DNA of 64,000 nt from Dichetophora obliterata (lineage: Eukaryota; Arthropoda; Insecta; Diptera; Sciomyzidae). Below the pieces are notes generated by a model that saw only the letters and a list, made by a program, of their open reading frames with translations, was not told where the DNA came from and made no database searches. This document shows, in pieces, positions 11,166 through 22,690 of the stretch. Made by a program: the position numbers and the translations under genes. Position 1 is the first letter of the stretch. Each line of letters starts with the position of its first letter. Location of the stretch: assembly GCA_963920525.1 (NCBI GenBank), contig OY986439.1, positions 52,168,982 to 52,232,981 of the forward strand. The letters run 5' to 3'.

Positions 11166-13016
11166 TTTTCTATTTACTTTTTACTGCTTGATTAAAGTAG
11201 TAAATGTAGTCAGTCAAACAAAATAAGATCTTCATGAAAATTATTTCTTTGAGTTTTCATTTATAGTCCTCTAAGTTCGGGAAGAGACTATTGTTCAAAT
11301 GAGCGTACCTCTCTCCTTTCCCATATTGACACTTTAAAAAGTTCTAAAGTTGTAACAACTCTGGCCACCACTGTTAAATTTCGAATTCGCACATTTTTTA
11401 CTTTTGAAACAGCTGCTTACAAATAACAAACGTCAGAGCAAAACAAATTGTGCAATAAAAGACAAGAGCGAAATAAAAAACACAGGTAAATAAAAAAAAC
11501 TACAACAACAACAAAACAAAAATAATCCCTGAACAAGCCATGCAAAGAAACACGAATGCAAACATAAATAAAAACGTAAAATAGACGAGGCAGTAATTCG
11601 ACGATTCTCGGTCTGTTTGTAGCACTAGTAAAGAAAAGCAAAGTAAAGTGAATGGTATTGAATAAAAAATTTATCGCATGCATTTGTGTTGTTATAAAAA
11701 GAGTGCTAAACTAATTGAAAAAGAAAACCTGTAATATATCTCGCCAAGACAGTAATTTTATTGGAAAGACGATACAGGAGTGGAAATGTAAACGAATAAT
11801 TTTTATAACTGAAAGTGTTTGGTTTTGGCTGCAGGAGGTGTGTAGAACATTTTTGGAATATGAACTTGAGAAACAATGATATGAACAATGAAAAGCCATT
11901 TGCAAATTTGTAACCACGAAAAGTTCTTGACCAAAATAAGTTGTTTTATTAAAGAAAACTTTCTTTTTCTAAATAAAGCTCGATTTTCTTTCAGCAACAT
12001 GGAAGCAGTTTCTTACCTCCCGCTGTCACATGTGCAACACCTAGACATGAATTCGAAGCTTATTTATCTTTCGTCGCTCAAGAAATCTGCTGATTTGTTA
12101 GACTTTATGCCACCATAACCTTTAATATTAAGCATGTTTATTTGTTATCAACAGAAGAGACTGTGTGTTGGTTGTTCGCGTTTCTTCCAAAACATGCTGA
12201 AATTAATTGCGACGCAATTCTATGGTATATAAGCACCAAAGGCTACGCAATTCGCAGTGATGACGCCATAGAAACTCGTGCTTCAAAAGCCTGCCTTATC
12301 AAGAGGTTTCATTTGAGGTTCATTTGCTGAGTTGTTGTGGTTCTCCAGCAAAACGGCTTCTTGTTCTTATTTTGCTTGGAACTATTTTTCAACAAAACAT
12401 GTTTCTAGCGTTCACTAAAGCTTTGCACGTTGTTTTCCTTGAAGTTAAATTAACAACTTTTTGTGTTGCTTAGTGGCTAGTATGTGTCAAGAACTATTCA
12501 TTCAGCCATTTGCATCAATTTTCAGCGCTGAAGCAAGCCATGAATGCTTAGCAGACAGGCAGACAGCAAGGTGCTTTGTGAGCGCGGGTGGTGGCTTGTT
12601 TTGTTGTGTATGTATTTGCGTTGTTTTTTCTTCTATATATAACTGCCGTTGCGGTGTCCTTTAGTCCTTCCTCAATGTTGCCTATGCTTCATTTCTTTTC
12701 CTCACAACACATACACATAATCCATATTTTCGGCATATCCTGGTTTGGGTATGTATTGTTTGTTTGTTTTTTTTTTTTTTTTTTTTTTGCAAAGCCAACA
12801 ACCCTTGGTATTTTGTATTATTTGCAACGTGTTGGCTGATTTATTTCACGGTTCGCTGCAGATTTTAGAGTTTCAGTTATTAAAATTGTTGAATAAATTA
12901 ATTGCTTGCTCACTGCAAGATTGTCGTTATCTTCAAGGCTTTATTTCATACTAGCTCATATCCCGGCCTTTCTTGGCTGCTGTTTATTTTGCATTTACAA
13001 CGATGCAACTTATATA
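11166..13016. other. stretch without a recognised gene
   Basis: Several open frames of 60-90 codons exist on both strands but none matches a family I know, and codon content looks random. A 22-nt T run lies at 12767-12788. I cannot exclude a 5' UTR or intron of a host gene. Confidence 0.45.
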
Positions 13017-13019
13017 TAA

Positions 13020-13176
13020 GGGCAGTTCACGATCTTGTTGCATCGTTGCAAATGCAAAATAAACAGCTGTTGCAAAAACAAATAGCATTGAAAAGCTTTT
13101 TCAACACATGATTTTTGTTTTTGTAAAAGCTCTTTATTTTGCATTTGCAACGATGCAACAAGATCGTGAACTGCCC
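13020..13176. mobile_element. 157-bp MITE, TSD TAA
   Basis: The left end GGGCAGTTCACGATCTTG and right end CAAGATCGTGAACTGCCC form TIRs that continue about 50 bp through TTGCATCGTTGCAAATGC. TAA flanks both sides (13017-13019, 13177-13179), the TWA target of PIF/Harbinger elements. The left flank (12978-13010) carries another inverted partial copy of the TGCATTTGCAACGATGCA part, so a truncated second copy adjoins it. Confidence 0.8.
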
Positions 13177-13179
13177 TAA

Positions 13180-14655
13180 TGCCTAAATTTACTATTCGGC
13201 CGGATACCGGATAGTAACTCAATATTCGGTATGCAGCCGGCCGGATAGTTTCTTAAAATTATTATTTAAATAAATCTTTGTGAAGTAAATAACAATCAAA
13301 TAGGTACTAACTATGGCGCCTTTTATTTAAATGTGAAATACAAAAATTTACAAAGTATCTTCCAAAAACCTATATTAGATTCTTAGTATTCTCTTTAATG
13401 ATAAATCTATATATATAAAAAAAAACTGTAAACAAAATCTGTATATTGAATATTTTTTCCAAATTATTTTTGCACTGAACATTTTGAACGTTGTAGATTC
13501 AAAAAATGTAATTTTTAAAAATAATGTCTGTCTGTCCAAACGCGCATCACGTGAAAATTACTGGATTGTTTTAATTAAAAATTAATTTAAACTACTGGAT
13601 GGATTTTCTTCAAACTTGACATGTAGGTTGGGACATAGGCTACTTTATATCACCAAAAAGGACTCTCTTCAAAATAACGGTTCTTTTGTAAAATAATGAA
13701 AATTAAAAACTCTGAAAAGTGAGTTAAAAATTAGAGATACGTTGAATAACCTAGATAGAGTTTTTGATAATTAAAAGGGCTGCAAACACCACCTGGACAG
13801 TTTTTGTTTATCTCTAATGAGTACCCTACAATATGCATTTTTTTATTTATTTATTTATTTATTCGGTCTACTGATTAAACAATCTAACAGACTATAATAC
13901 TTAATCGTTATAATTAATTATAAAATATACATCTCAATAATATTTAATATTGCGAAGAGAGATATAATGACTTAAAAACTATGGAATAAGGAACATAGTA
14001 ACATTTACAAGGAAGTATTAAAGTAACATTAAAAATTATTGAGTTTTCGGGTTTTACATTAACAATTTAACATTAACAATTTTAAATATGGAAAAATATA
14101 AACTTAATGAACATAGATGCAACAATTATGATACGTACGAATGCAGGTAATTCAAACACAACGATGCAAACGCCATATAAGTATGAATTAATTGTATAAA
14201 ATAAACAAGTCAAGTTTTTCATGCATTTTTTTATCCAATATGTGTTAATGTATACTAACTTTTTAAATTTTCTTAAGGATAATAAAGTAAAAAATTTCCG
14301 TTTGTTTGACACCAATAACATTCTCATATTTTGAAAATTATAGAAAATCTTAGTTAATGAATTTTTGTATATAACAACGTTACCTACAGAAGAAAAAAAC
14401 TATTCCAAATTCAAAGCGAATAGCTTCATTGTATTTTAATATATTTCATTCAATCTTCTTTTGTCTAAAAGTTCAATTAAATTACTTGTAAAAAATTACT
14501 GCAACAGTTCCGTAAGCTAAGGATTTATATTTTTAATTTACTTTTTTAAAAAAGTCCAAAAAATGTCTTTTTCTTCGAAAAAATGGTGCAAAAGTTTTTA
14601 TGCAAAAACTATTGCAGTTTGACACAAAATAGGTTTTTCTAATTTTTTAAGAAAA
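13180..14655. other. AT-rich DNA, no gene recognised
   Basis: 13190-13250 holds a cluster of GGCCGGATA/CCGGATAG motifs in both orientations (ATTCGGCCGGATACCGG and GCCGGCCGGATAG), which looks like the end of an unidentified repeat. 13843-13863 is (TTTA)n. No coding frame is supported. Confidence 0.4.
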
Positions 14656-14883
14656 ATGCAAGGGTTCCCCTTTAACCAAGGCATGCGCCTAATACAATCA
14701 AGGTTTGGTCTTTCACCTGAAAGGAAAGGGATAGATTATTTAGAGGAATTGATTGGAACCATACGTGAATTATTGATTAGGCGAAACAACCGTGAAAGAC
14801 ACTTTGAATTGCTTTTCACCGAGGCTAGTGCTATGCCTTCACCTCGCAAGCATTTTCAGCGCTTAGTTGTTCCTGTCCTCTAA
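14656..14883 (+). other. 75-codon open frame of unknown nature
   Basis: The frame encodes a mostly hydrophilic peptide (begins MQGFPFNQGMRLIQSR, contains YLEELIGTIRELLIRRNN). Composition is more protein-like than neighbouring random frames, but there is no motif or homologue I recognise. It may be a fragment of a transposon protein. Low confidence that it is a gene. Confidence 0.2.
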
Positions 14884-14969
14884 TTTCACATTTTCCACAA
14901 TTTATTTGTGAATTTTTAGTTTTTCCATAATTCTTAAATGTAAGAAAGAACAAAGAAAGTGAAAAGAAC

Positions 14970-15046
14970 CATGCCCGAGCCCGGATTCGAACCAGGGACC
15001 TCTGGGTTGATAGTCTAGCGCACTCTCCACAAGACTACAAAGGCCG
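14970..15046 (-). repeat. tRNA-derived SINE head
   Basis: Read on the minus strand there is an A-box-like TAGTCTTGTGGAGAGTGCG followed, about 45 nt on, by a perfect B box GGTTCGAATCC: an RNA polymerase III internal promoter arrangement. The cloverleaf is imperfect, so a SINE head is likelier than a functional tRNA. The 3' extent toward lower coordinates is not defined. Confidence 0.6.
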
Positions 15047-15400
15047 ACACAAAGGTGACTACAAAGGTGACGACATCAATTTTTTAAATGTTTTTATAAT
15101 TTTTAAAAAATGCTTTGCCCTTAAGAGTGATTTCATGGGCCTCTGCCCACCCCTCCCAGCTCCTCCTATTAACTCTTAAGCATTTTTTATTTTGTTTGAC
15201 TGTTTTTTCTTAACCAGAAATACATGGAATGTGCGGTTTTTGCTTATATATGGATATTTAATCAAAAAAGTTATCTTGAAATCTTTATTCTATTACAAAT
15301 TTGGAAAATCTTTTACAAACAGTTTATTTCGTTTGTGATTAAATTAATTTTTAAAAACAATAAAGTTTATAAAAATCTTAATTTAAATAAATAAATATGA
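15047..15400. other. short spacer, nothing recognised
   Basis: It contains a directly repeated GGTGACTACAAAGGTGAC near 15050-15070 and AT-rich sequence. It may include the 5' LTR or leader of the gypsy element that follows, but I could not delimit an LTR. Confidence 0.35.
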
Positions 15401-15648
15401 ACGAGTGAACAATTCTTTCTTATACAAGCCAGACGTGTTTCAATCAGCTCCGATCATTCAGACAGTTTTAAGTAACTAACTAACTGCAAGTTTTATAAGC
15501 AGAAAGTGTAAAACATAAAGTGAAAGATACAAAATAAATAGCAAATTTTATAAACAAAAAGTATTAACACAAAGTGATAGAAACAAACCATTAAAAGAAA
15601 CAATAACAGCTAGAAGAAAGTGAGAACATTTTGACCTCACATTAAACA

Positions 15649-15828
15649 ATGAGTGAAACAACAACGAGCACTAGAGCAAAAGTCGCATCTAAACCGGTTT
15701 TGTCCCCCCACTCTTCTCTGCAAGCGCAATCGTCATCAATGCGCACTGAATTATCTGTGGTGAGCAGCTTAATACAGCAGTCACAGCGTGAAATGGAAAA
15801 ACAGATGGAGATGCAGAAGGAGAGTATA
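15649..15828 (+). pseudogene. start of a Ty3/gypsy gag-like ORF, truncated
   Basis: The frame opens MSETTTSTRAKVASK and continues through a Ser/Gln-rich, coiled-coil-prone segment ending around MEKQMEMQKES, where the mariner insertion begins. The assignment to gypsy gag is inferred from position: gypsy pol fragments resume at 17531 on the same strand. The rest of gag, protease and the first part of RT are missing. It could be from another element type. Confidence 0.45.
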
Positions 15829-16746
15829 CAGGGTTGTCAATATTCGAAGCGCCCATCTGGCAACACTGAAACTTTCCGCAGTGATGCCAAATCGACTAAT
15901 GACATACCGCGTTTGAAGCGTCATTCCAAGCAAATGTTTACAATGGAACAGTACACGCCACGCGAACGCTCTAAAATTGTTGAAATTTACATTCAACAAA
16001 ACAAGTCAATAGTGAAAACTCAACTCAATGAGCGATGAAGCTCATTTTCAGTTGAACGGAACGGTAAACAAACAAAATTGCCGTATTTATGCCACTGAAA
16101 ATCCGCAAGAGATTCAAGAGGTACCTCTTCACGATGCAAAAGTCACTGTTTGGTGCGGCGTTTGTGCTAAAATGCTCATTGGGCCGTTCTTTTTCGAAGA
16201 TGATAATGGCCACAGAGTTACTGTCAATCAGGAGCGTTATCGCGATATGATAAACAATTTTTTCATGCCAATCGTTCGTCGAAAGCGTATCAGGCACTAC
16301 TGGTTTCAACAAGACGGCGCGCCACCACACACAAGCCGCACTACAATCGATTTTTTGAAGCAATTGTTCCCTGGCCGTTTGATGTCAAAAAATGGTGATT
16401 TCGATTGGCCGCCAAGATCACCAGATTTAACGCCTCCAGACTTCTTTTTGTGGGGTTATTTGAAATCAAAGGTTTACGTCAACAAGCCAAAGACCCTAGA
16501 AGAGCTGAAAACCAACATCCGTCATACCCGCCATTCCCATCGAAATGTTGAAGAAAACCATGGAAAATGCTGCAAAACGGGCACAATATGTCGTAGAGGC
16601 CAATGGCGACCATTTACGAGATATCATATTCAAGAAATAATGTAAGCAAATCTACTTGAACCCAATTAAATGATATTCATGACGAAGAGACAAAAAATTG
16701 TGGTTTCTTTGATTTATTTAAAAATAAAATGTGCGCTTCGAAACCT
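15829..16746 (+). mobile_element. DD41D (rosa-type) mariner-like element, internally deleted
   Basis: The left end reads CAGGGTTGTCAATATTCGAA and the right end, reversed, AGGTTTCGAAGCGCAC. They share TTCGAAGCGC with a length difference, so the TIRs are degraded. TA lies at both borders (15827-15828, 16747-16748). The transposase spacing (see next entry) is 41 residues between the second and third catalytic Asp, the signature of the rosa family. It separates gypsy gag-like sequence on the left from LOA-like sequence on the right. Confidence 0.75.
15943..16645 (+). pseudogene. DD41D mariner transposase, broken by an internal deletion
   Basis: The helix-turn-helix start (MEQYTPRERSKIVEIYIQQN, 15943 on) runs to about 16020, then the frame jumps and about 100-150 residues are missing. 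The catalytic domain follows in another frame: first Asp in MSDEAHF (16028), second in WFQQDGAPPHT, third in SPDLTPPDFFLWG, with 41 residues between the last two. Mariner transposases bind the TIRs and cut and paste the element. A C-terminal frame change follows KTNIRH. The product is not functional. Tc1/mariner membership is certain; the rosa label rests on the spacing. Confidence 0.8.
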
Positions 16747-17527
16747 TAAGGAGAGCTAACACCAATCACCTTAATGCAGCTATTCTGACGGATAGCCAAG
16801 CTGCCGTTAAATCTTTAGCTGCGATCAGTACCAACTCCAAACTGGTAAGGCAGTGTAAGCATGAACTGGCCCGGCTAAGTCACCAACTTAGAATTACTAT
16901 AATCTGGGTTCCCGGCCATAGGAACATTTATGGTAATGAAAAGGCGAATGAATTGGCTAAGCGGGGTTCTTCCCTTGACGTTTCAAGAGCGGAACCAGTC
17001 GAAGTTCCACTGAACACAGTTAAGGGAAGAATTCATTCTTACTACTTAACCTTAGCCGGCCGTAGATGGAGAGAACTACCAACCTGAAACACATCAAGAA
17101 AAATATGGCCCCTTTGCAACATAGGTAGAACTCAACACATGCTCTCAAACCCCGGAACGACATAGCTAGAATAACGGCTATTATTACGGGTCACTGGTGC
17201 ATTGGAGTTCACGCCGAGAGAATTGGACTACCCTTCAACACCCACTGTCGCAGCTGCGATGACCCAAATGAAAACGAAACACTGAAACAATTTCTGTGCA
17301 CCCGCCGGCCCTGGCCAGGTCCAGACAAACAACGCTGGGCAAGCCCTTCCTCAGCAATCTAGAGAAACTTTCAACAACAAAAATCAACAATCTCCTAACG
17401 TTCATCAACCACACCGGATGGTTATAACCTAACAGTGCGTTGCCCACTCAACCAACAGAAACACGAGATTATGGTATCAAAACGGTTCACTAGAGCTACT
17501 TAGATCCTACTTGTATGTAGAATCACC
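16747..17527 (+). pseudogene. 3' part of a LOA/R1-like LINE: RNase H and tail
   Basis: The frame at about 16746-17087 shows RNase H features of non-LTR elements: AAILTDSQAAVKSL (Asp), IIWVPGHRNIYGNEKANELA (His/Asp motif). Frames beyond show the typical C-terminal region with cysteine positions, disrupted by frameshifts. It ends near GGTATCAAAACGG...TACTTGTATG before gypsy pol resumes at 17528. It is a 5'-truncated insertion inside the gypsy element. The first catalytic residue of RNase H and all of RT are absent. Confidence 0.65.
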
Positions 17528-17530
17528 TAG

Positions 17531-18104
17531 AGGCCCTGTGGTGATTACCGCGTGCTGAATTCTCAGACAGTTCCCGACAGATATCCGCTACCGCACATTC
17601 AAGACTTCGCACAATGCTTGCACGGTAAGAAAATTTTTTCGAAAATTGACTTGACTCGCGGCTTTATCCTGTCGAGAAAAAAAGATGTTTCAAAGACCGC
17701 CATTACCACGCCTTTCGGTCTCTTTGAATTCCTTCGCAAACTTTCCAGCGCTACATGGACGAAACTCTATTGACTTTGCCAGCTGTTATCTTGCCGACAT
17801 CTGTGTTGCATCAAATTCTGCACAGGAACATGAACAGCACATCAGAACAGTTTTTCAGCGACTTAGTCAGAAGCGCTTAGCAATAAATCCATCAAACTGT
17901 TCTTCCTCAAAATGGCCCACAAGATTACCCACAGCCAAAATTGGCGTGCGAGCTCAAGCGTTTCCTCGCAATGCTTAATTTTTACAGGCGAGGAAATGCT
18001 TAATTTTTACAGGTTGTTGGTGTACCAACAGCCGCTTCAGGTACTTATTAATGCAAATAAGAAAAACGATCAAACTCCAATATCTTGGAATGAACAAGCC
18101 ATTA
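17531..18104 (+). pseudogene. gypsy reverse transcriptase fragment
   Basis: The first frame shows the RT signatures [20 protein letters not shown] and [10 protein letters not shown] (the motif A Asp). Frameshifts near 17700-17770 have lost the FxDD region: the later frames read DICVASNSAQEHEQHIRTVF and then PISWNEQA. The sequence stops exactly at the TTA target site of the element at 18105 and resumes in phase after it. Confidence 0.75.
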
Positions 18105-19341
18105 GGCCGCGTTCATAGTGGACGCTTTGGCTGAAGCTGATGCATAAAGCTGCTTTGTCAAGCTTTTTTTGATCATAGTGAACGCTTTTTCAACGCTGCA
18201 TAAAGTAGCTTATTGAGCTTATTGGTGGTCATAGTGCGCGCTTTATGCTTGTCGCTGAGATGCTTTGTTTTCATTTGTCTCTTTGGAAAATAATGCCCAC
18301 AATTGCGTTTTGCAAAGTAAATGAAAGATTTTTTTGTTTAATGAGTATCTTGATTCGCGATGATCACCAATGAAAGATCAAACCAATAACAAACACAAGT
18401 CCAAAGGAACTTGAAAACACAAAGCATAACAACGGTGGAAAGTTCAGCACAAAAAATACCCAAGAAGTAAGCAAGAAAAACGAAAACTATGTAAACAAAC
18501 GAGATAGAGCCCGAACAGAATCAAAAGTCGTTACTAACGGCGATCCTCTCTGGTCGCCAGACACACAGAACCCGTCCAGAATGAAAGCGATTGCGACTGA
18601 CGATGCAGGGTTGCTTTTATATAGCATAGTTTTGTTAGCGGCCATGTTTTCGTTGTTGTGTAAGTGAAACAGAAACAAAAAAAAAACGTGAGAACATAGC
18701 AAAAACAATGAAATTGTCCTTGAACATACCCAATTGTTTGCAAAAGATGGCACCACTAATTTTACTCAGAGAGGAAATAGCCGGTCGTTAGGGAAAAAAT
18801 AGAATAGATTCTAGTCAATTTTACTCTAGCGATAAGTCGCTACGACTCTTGCTCAGCGATTTCATTTTGGACGGCTTCGTTAACTTGCATGTGTTCTGTT
18901 GTGTGTTCGACATCACAAGTCGTTACGACTTTTGGTTCTGTTCGGGCTCATAGAATACACAAGTGCATACAACTGAAAAGCACCACAAAACGAAACAAAA
19001 ACGCAACAACAACACAATAACAGTTAAAACTTCAGCACAAAAAAATCCAACAAATAAAAAAAAATCAACGAAAATATTGTTAACAGGCAAAATAAATAAA
19101 CAAGTGCCGAATAGCATTTTAAAAATGCTCTACAACAAAACATAAAAACAAAATCATTTTTCTGTGTGAGCAAGCGGGATGGATATATAAGGGCTGAAAA
19201 GCATTTGAAAATAAGCTTTATGCTAGCTTTATGCTGGCACTATGAACACTTTGAGCTTTTTCCATATGATTATACACAAAATGTTTTTTAGCTAAACCTC
19301 TCGGCTAAGCTAAAAGCGTTTATTGTACTATGAACGCGGCC
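18105..19341. mobile_element. 1,237-bp PIF/Harbinger-type non-autonomous element, TSD TTA
   Basis: The ends GGCCGCGTTCATAGTGGACG (left) and, reversed, GGCCGCGTTCATAGTACAAT form 15-bp TIRs. TTA flanks both sides (18102-18104, 19342-19344). Removing the element with one TTA copy leaves the gypsy pol reading frame continuous, which independently proves the boundaries. The interior has AAGCTTTATGC and AGCTTATT motifs repeated near both ends and no recognisable transposase, so it is non-autonomous. Confidence 0.9.
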
Positions 19342-19661
19342 TTACCCATTTCAATAAATGCAAAGAAGATTTAGCAAAAACTACTTTGCTTGCCCATCCT
19401 GCTCCCGATGCAAATATAATTCTAAGAAGCGATGCCAGCGATATAGCAATGGGCGCAGTAGTGCATCAACTGGTCAATAACGAGTCAACACCGCTGGCAT
19501 TTTTTTCAAGAAAACTTAGCGATGCTCAACGCAAATATAGCACGTACGATCGTGAGCTCCTTGCGATCTACACAGCAATCAAACACTTCCGCCACTTGCG
19601 GGAGGGTCGTAATTTCACCATAGCAACGGACTATAAGCCGCTTATATGTGCTTTTACGTAG
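19342..19661 (+). pseudogene. gypsy RNase H fragment
   Basis: Shows the gypsy-type RNase H sequence: ILRSDASDIAMGAVVHQ (catalytic Asp), FFSRKLSDAQRKYSTYDREL (Glu region), TIATDYKPLICAF (Asp). It continues the RT reading frame across the Harbinger insertion. A frame change and stop near 19655-19661 break it from the integrase part. Confidence 0.8.
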
Positions 19662-20713
19662 AAAAAAAAGCAATGCTTCTCCAAGGCAGATACGTCACCT
19701 TGATTTTATTGGCCAATTTTCGTCAACAATAATTCACGTGCCTGGTGCAATGAACATTACCGCCAACACACTCTTCCGAATTAACGCATTGCACATTAAC
19801 GCTGACATTGCGATTGACTGTGAGGAAATGGCACAGCAACAAAAGTCTTGTGATGAGCTCAAGTACCTTATCAAATCAAACACTTCTCTGCAACTCAAAT
19901 CTATTACGCTGCCTAACTCAAACACACTACTCACATGCGACGTCTCAGGTTCAACCGCGCGTCCATATGTTCCACATGCCTGTCGTTCCTCAGTGATAGC
20001 CAAATACCACAACTTGACGCACGCTGGAAAGAAGTCAACCTTGCAGCTGGTTAAGCAACATTATGTGTAGAAATTCATGAACAGCGAAATTGCAGGATTT
20101 GTCCGCAACTGCTTGCCTTGCCAGCGTTCAAAGGTTGGTAGACATAATAACGCACCACTAATTCGGTATGTTTTGCCATCTAATAGGTTCGAACGTATTA
20201 GTATCGACCTCATCGGTCCGCTCCCACCTTCGAACGGCTATAAATACTGCATGACTTATGGACCGCTTCTCGAGGTGGCCGGAAGCCATTCCCATCGAAG
20301 ACATGATTGCTGAGACGGTGGCATATGCGTTAATTGAAGGCTGGATAAAAAATTTTGGTGTGCCATCCAGAATTACAACCGATCAGGGCAGACAATTTGA
20401 ATCGTTGCTATTTAAAGAACTGTCTAAAGCCCTTGGCGTCACACATCTAAGAACAACTGCCTACCACCCCCAGTCAAATGGAATTATAGATTGATTCCAT
20501 CGTACACTCAAGTCTTCGATCATGTGCACGAACTCAACAAATTGGTGTTTTCAACTACCAATAATTCAACTAGGACTTCGTTCAACATACAAGCCTGATA
20601 TCAACGCTACTCCAGCAGAACTGGTATTTGGAACAACGCTAAAGCTTCCGGGGGACATGTCTGACACAGCTGTACACAGGCAACGCATGTCTTTATCCGT
20701 AACGATAAAGTAA
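19662..20713 (+). pseudogene. gypsy integrase, broken
   Basis: The zinc-binding HHCC domain is visible across 19990-20130 (KYHNLTHAGKKS, then FVRNCLPCQRS) with an in-frame TAG between (20068). The core shows the first Asp in SIDLIGPLPPSN, a frameshift near 20260, the second Asp in [11 protein letters not shown] and HPQSNGIID, where the usual catalytic Glu is Asp and the next codon is TGA (20492-20494). The frame then continues (STYKPDINATPAELVFG) to 20713. Integrase would insert the element cDNA; this copy is dead. Confidence 0.8.
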
Positions 20714-20965
20714 GACCATCGCTTACTCCACCATACGATGGGCCTTACAAGATTGAAGCACGAATGCCGAAAATAAGAGTCTGGTTAACGTTTCAATCGA
20801 CAGAATCAAACCTGATACTACGCAATATACCAGCGACTTTAATCAGCCATCTGCACGAACATATCTGATTAAGATTCAAATATACAACCAGCATTTAGAA
20901 AAATAACTACTGGCCGCACCGTTCGACTTCCAGTCCGCCTTACTGATTGAATATCTAAAGGGGGA

Positions 20966-21233
20966 GTACTGTTGCAAGTTTTTGATTAAATAAATAAACC
21001 TTTCAAACAAACAACTAAACTGTCAACTTCTTTTTGACAGTTTCGGCAGTCAGTCGGGTCTCCGAAATGCTTCTATATTCTCTAATTTTACTATGGCTTA
21101 TTCTTATAAAAAACATTTCATGCAAAATATATAAAGCACTAGCACATACATTTTATGGTAATCATCAGTTTTATTTTCACAAAACAATAGACAATTTTGA
21201 CTTGTCAATATTACGATCAGCTGCTTAAAGCTT
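20966..21233. other. possible remnant of the gypsy 3' LTR, not delimited
   Basis: Follows the polypurine tract. Contains a small inverted pair CTGTCAACTTC/TTTTTGACAG near 21018-21045. No TG...CA pair matching a 5' copy was found. Confidence 0.35.
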
Positions 21234-22320
21234 GAGATACCCGCTAGTGAAAATTTGTCGGTCATGACATTGTAATGCAGAACTATAAGCGGGGAGTGAC
21301 AACATCTTGTTTGTGCTGTTCAGAACGATAGTTTCTACTTGTAGTTCAAACAGCAGTTTGATTTTATTCGTCTGCGTAGCAACATCGTGTTTTCTAACAG
21401 GAAGTCTTGCTACTTCACTGCAATGTATTTATGAAAGTTATTTTTCTACATGCGTAAATCAGAACATAGTTTTATTTTTAAAATAACTAAGTGTAATCAA
21501 ACGTTAATTCTACAATGCTTGAGAAAAATTTAATAAATCCGTTTATTCAATTGTAAAATTTATTGTGAAAATATTTTGTGGCGTCATTTTACTTTTCTTT
21601 GCTCGGTGAGTTCTCTTTCATTTCCGTGTTCTCTCCTATCTTCTGCATACCTACTCCCATTGTCGTTTACGGTGCAACGTAGATGTCATCAGTGTTCTAG
21701 CGGCCATGTTTGAACAAATGTAATCACGCGCTTGTAAAAATTCGTCGGTGATGACATTGTAATGCAGAACTGTAAGCGGAAACAAAATCTTGTTTGTGCT
21801 CACATTATTTTCTTTTCATTGTTTAAACAACAGTTTGACTTTATTTGTCTGTGTAGCAACATCGTGTTTTCTAACAGGAAGTCTGCAGTGAAGTGAGTTT
21901 GTGAAAACTATTAATCTTTATGTTTAAACCAAACCAGAACAAAGGTTTATGTAAAATATAACAAAGTGTTATTAAACATTAGCTTTGAAGTGCTAGATAA
22001 AAGGTAATAAATTCGTTCATTAAATTTTAAAAATTATTGTGGAAATAATTTGTGGCGTCTTTTGCTTTTGTTTGCTTCTTTTCGGTGTGTTCTCTTTCGT
22101 TTTCGTTGTGTTTTTGTCGTAGAGAGGATTTTCGTTAAATTTATTTGTGTTCTCTCCAATTTTGTGCTTACTTTTTGTATTCTCTCCTAAATTGTGCATA
22201 CCTACTCACATTGTCGCTTACTATGTAAGGTAGATGTCATCAGTGTTTTAGCGGCCATGTCCAGACAAATGTAATTGAGAATTGTAAACAGATTTCGGAG
22301 GCCCCGCTGCTACATTGTAT
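21234..22320 (+). repeat. two tandem units (~490-560 bp) of a dispersed repeat family
   Basis: Unit 1 starts near 21241 and unit 2 near 21731; both carry GATGACATTGTAATGCAGAA-like sequence, CATCGTGTTTTCTAACAGGA, TTGTGGCGTC, CATACCTACTC and GTAGATGTCATCAGTG in the same order. The same family, also in tandem, occurs at 39508-41790 and its duplicate at 44687-46945. No protein is conserved beyond what DNA similarity forces. It may be a satellite-like repeat or the interior of an unidentified transposon. Confidence 0.7.
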
Positions 22321-22419
22321 TTAAGAAATAATTGTTCGCATTTTCGAGTTTGATTTTTTTCCTAAAACTTTTTTGCGTATTTTTTGCTATTATTCTTTGA
22401 AATGAAAGTTGCTATTTCG

Positions 22420-22690
22420 TTCACTATTTTTTCACTATCGGTCGTTCTCTATCTAGAGTAGTCCGTGTAAAAAAAACTAACTGCATTATTCTGTATCACG
22501 AAGAAGCACACCAACGATGAGAAAGACACGAGAAGCAATACTTTCTTCATACAAAATTGTATTGCTTCTCGTGTCTTTCTCATCGTTGGTGAGCTTGTTC
22601 GTGATACAGAATAATGCACTAACGTTAATTTTTTCGAGCGTTCACTATTTCGGGGGTTCGCTATATCTAGATTTGACCGTACTTGAAACG
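22420..22690. repeat. long hairpin with 33-bp perfect inner arms
   Basis: The arms at 22509-22541 and 22559-22591 are perfect reverse complements around a 17-nt loop. Imperfect pairing extends outward on both sides (GCATTATTCTGTATCAC at about 22483 with GTGATACAGAATAATGC at about 22601), giving arms of about 80-150 bp in total. Such a transcript would fold into a stem suitable for Dicer. It is more likely a small inverted-repeat transposon than a gene; no TSD was identified. Confidence 0.7.

Larger units (their letters stand above)
17528..20965 (+). mobile_element. Ty3/gypsy pol remnant (RT, RNase H, integrase), interrupted
   Basis: Pol order RT, RNase H, integrase on the plus strand, interrupted at 18105-19341 by a Harbinger-type insertion. 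A purine-rich tract AAAGGGGGAG at 20957-20966 looks like the polypurine tract that precedes a 3' LTR. LTRs could not be paired. Multiple stops and frameshifts show an old, dead copy. No envelope-like frame was seen. Confidence 0.75.
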
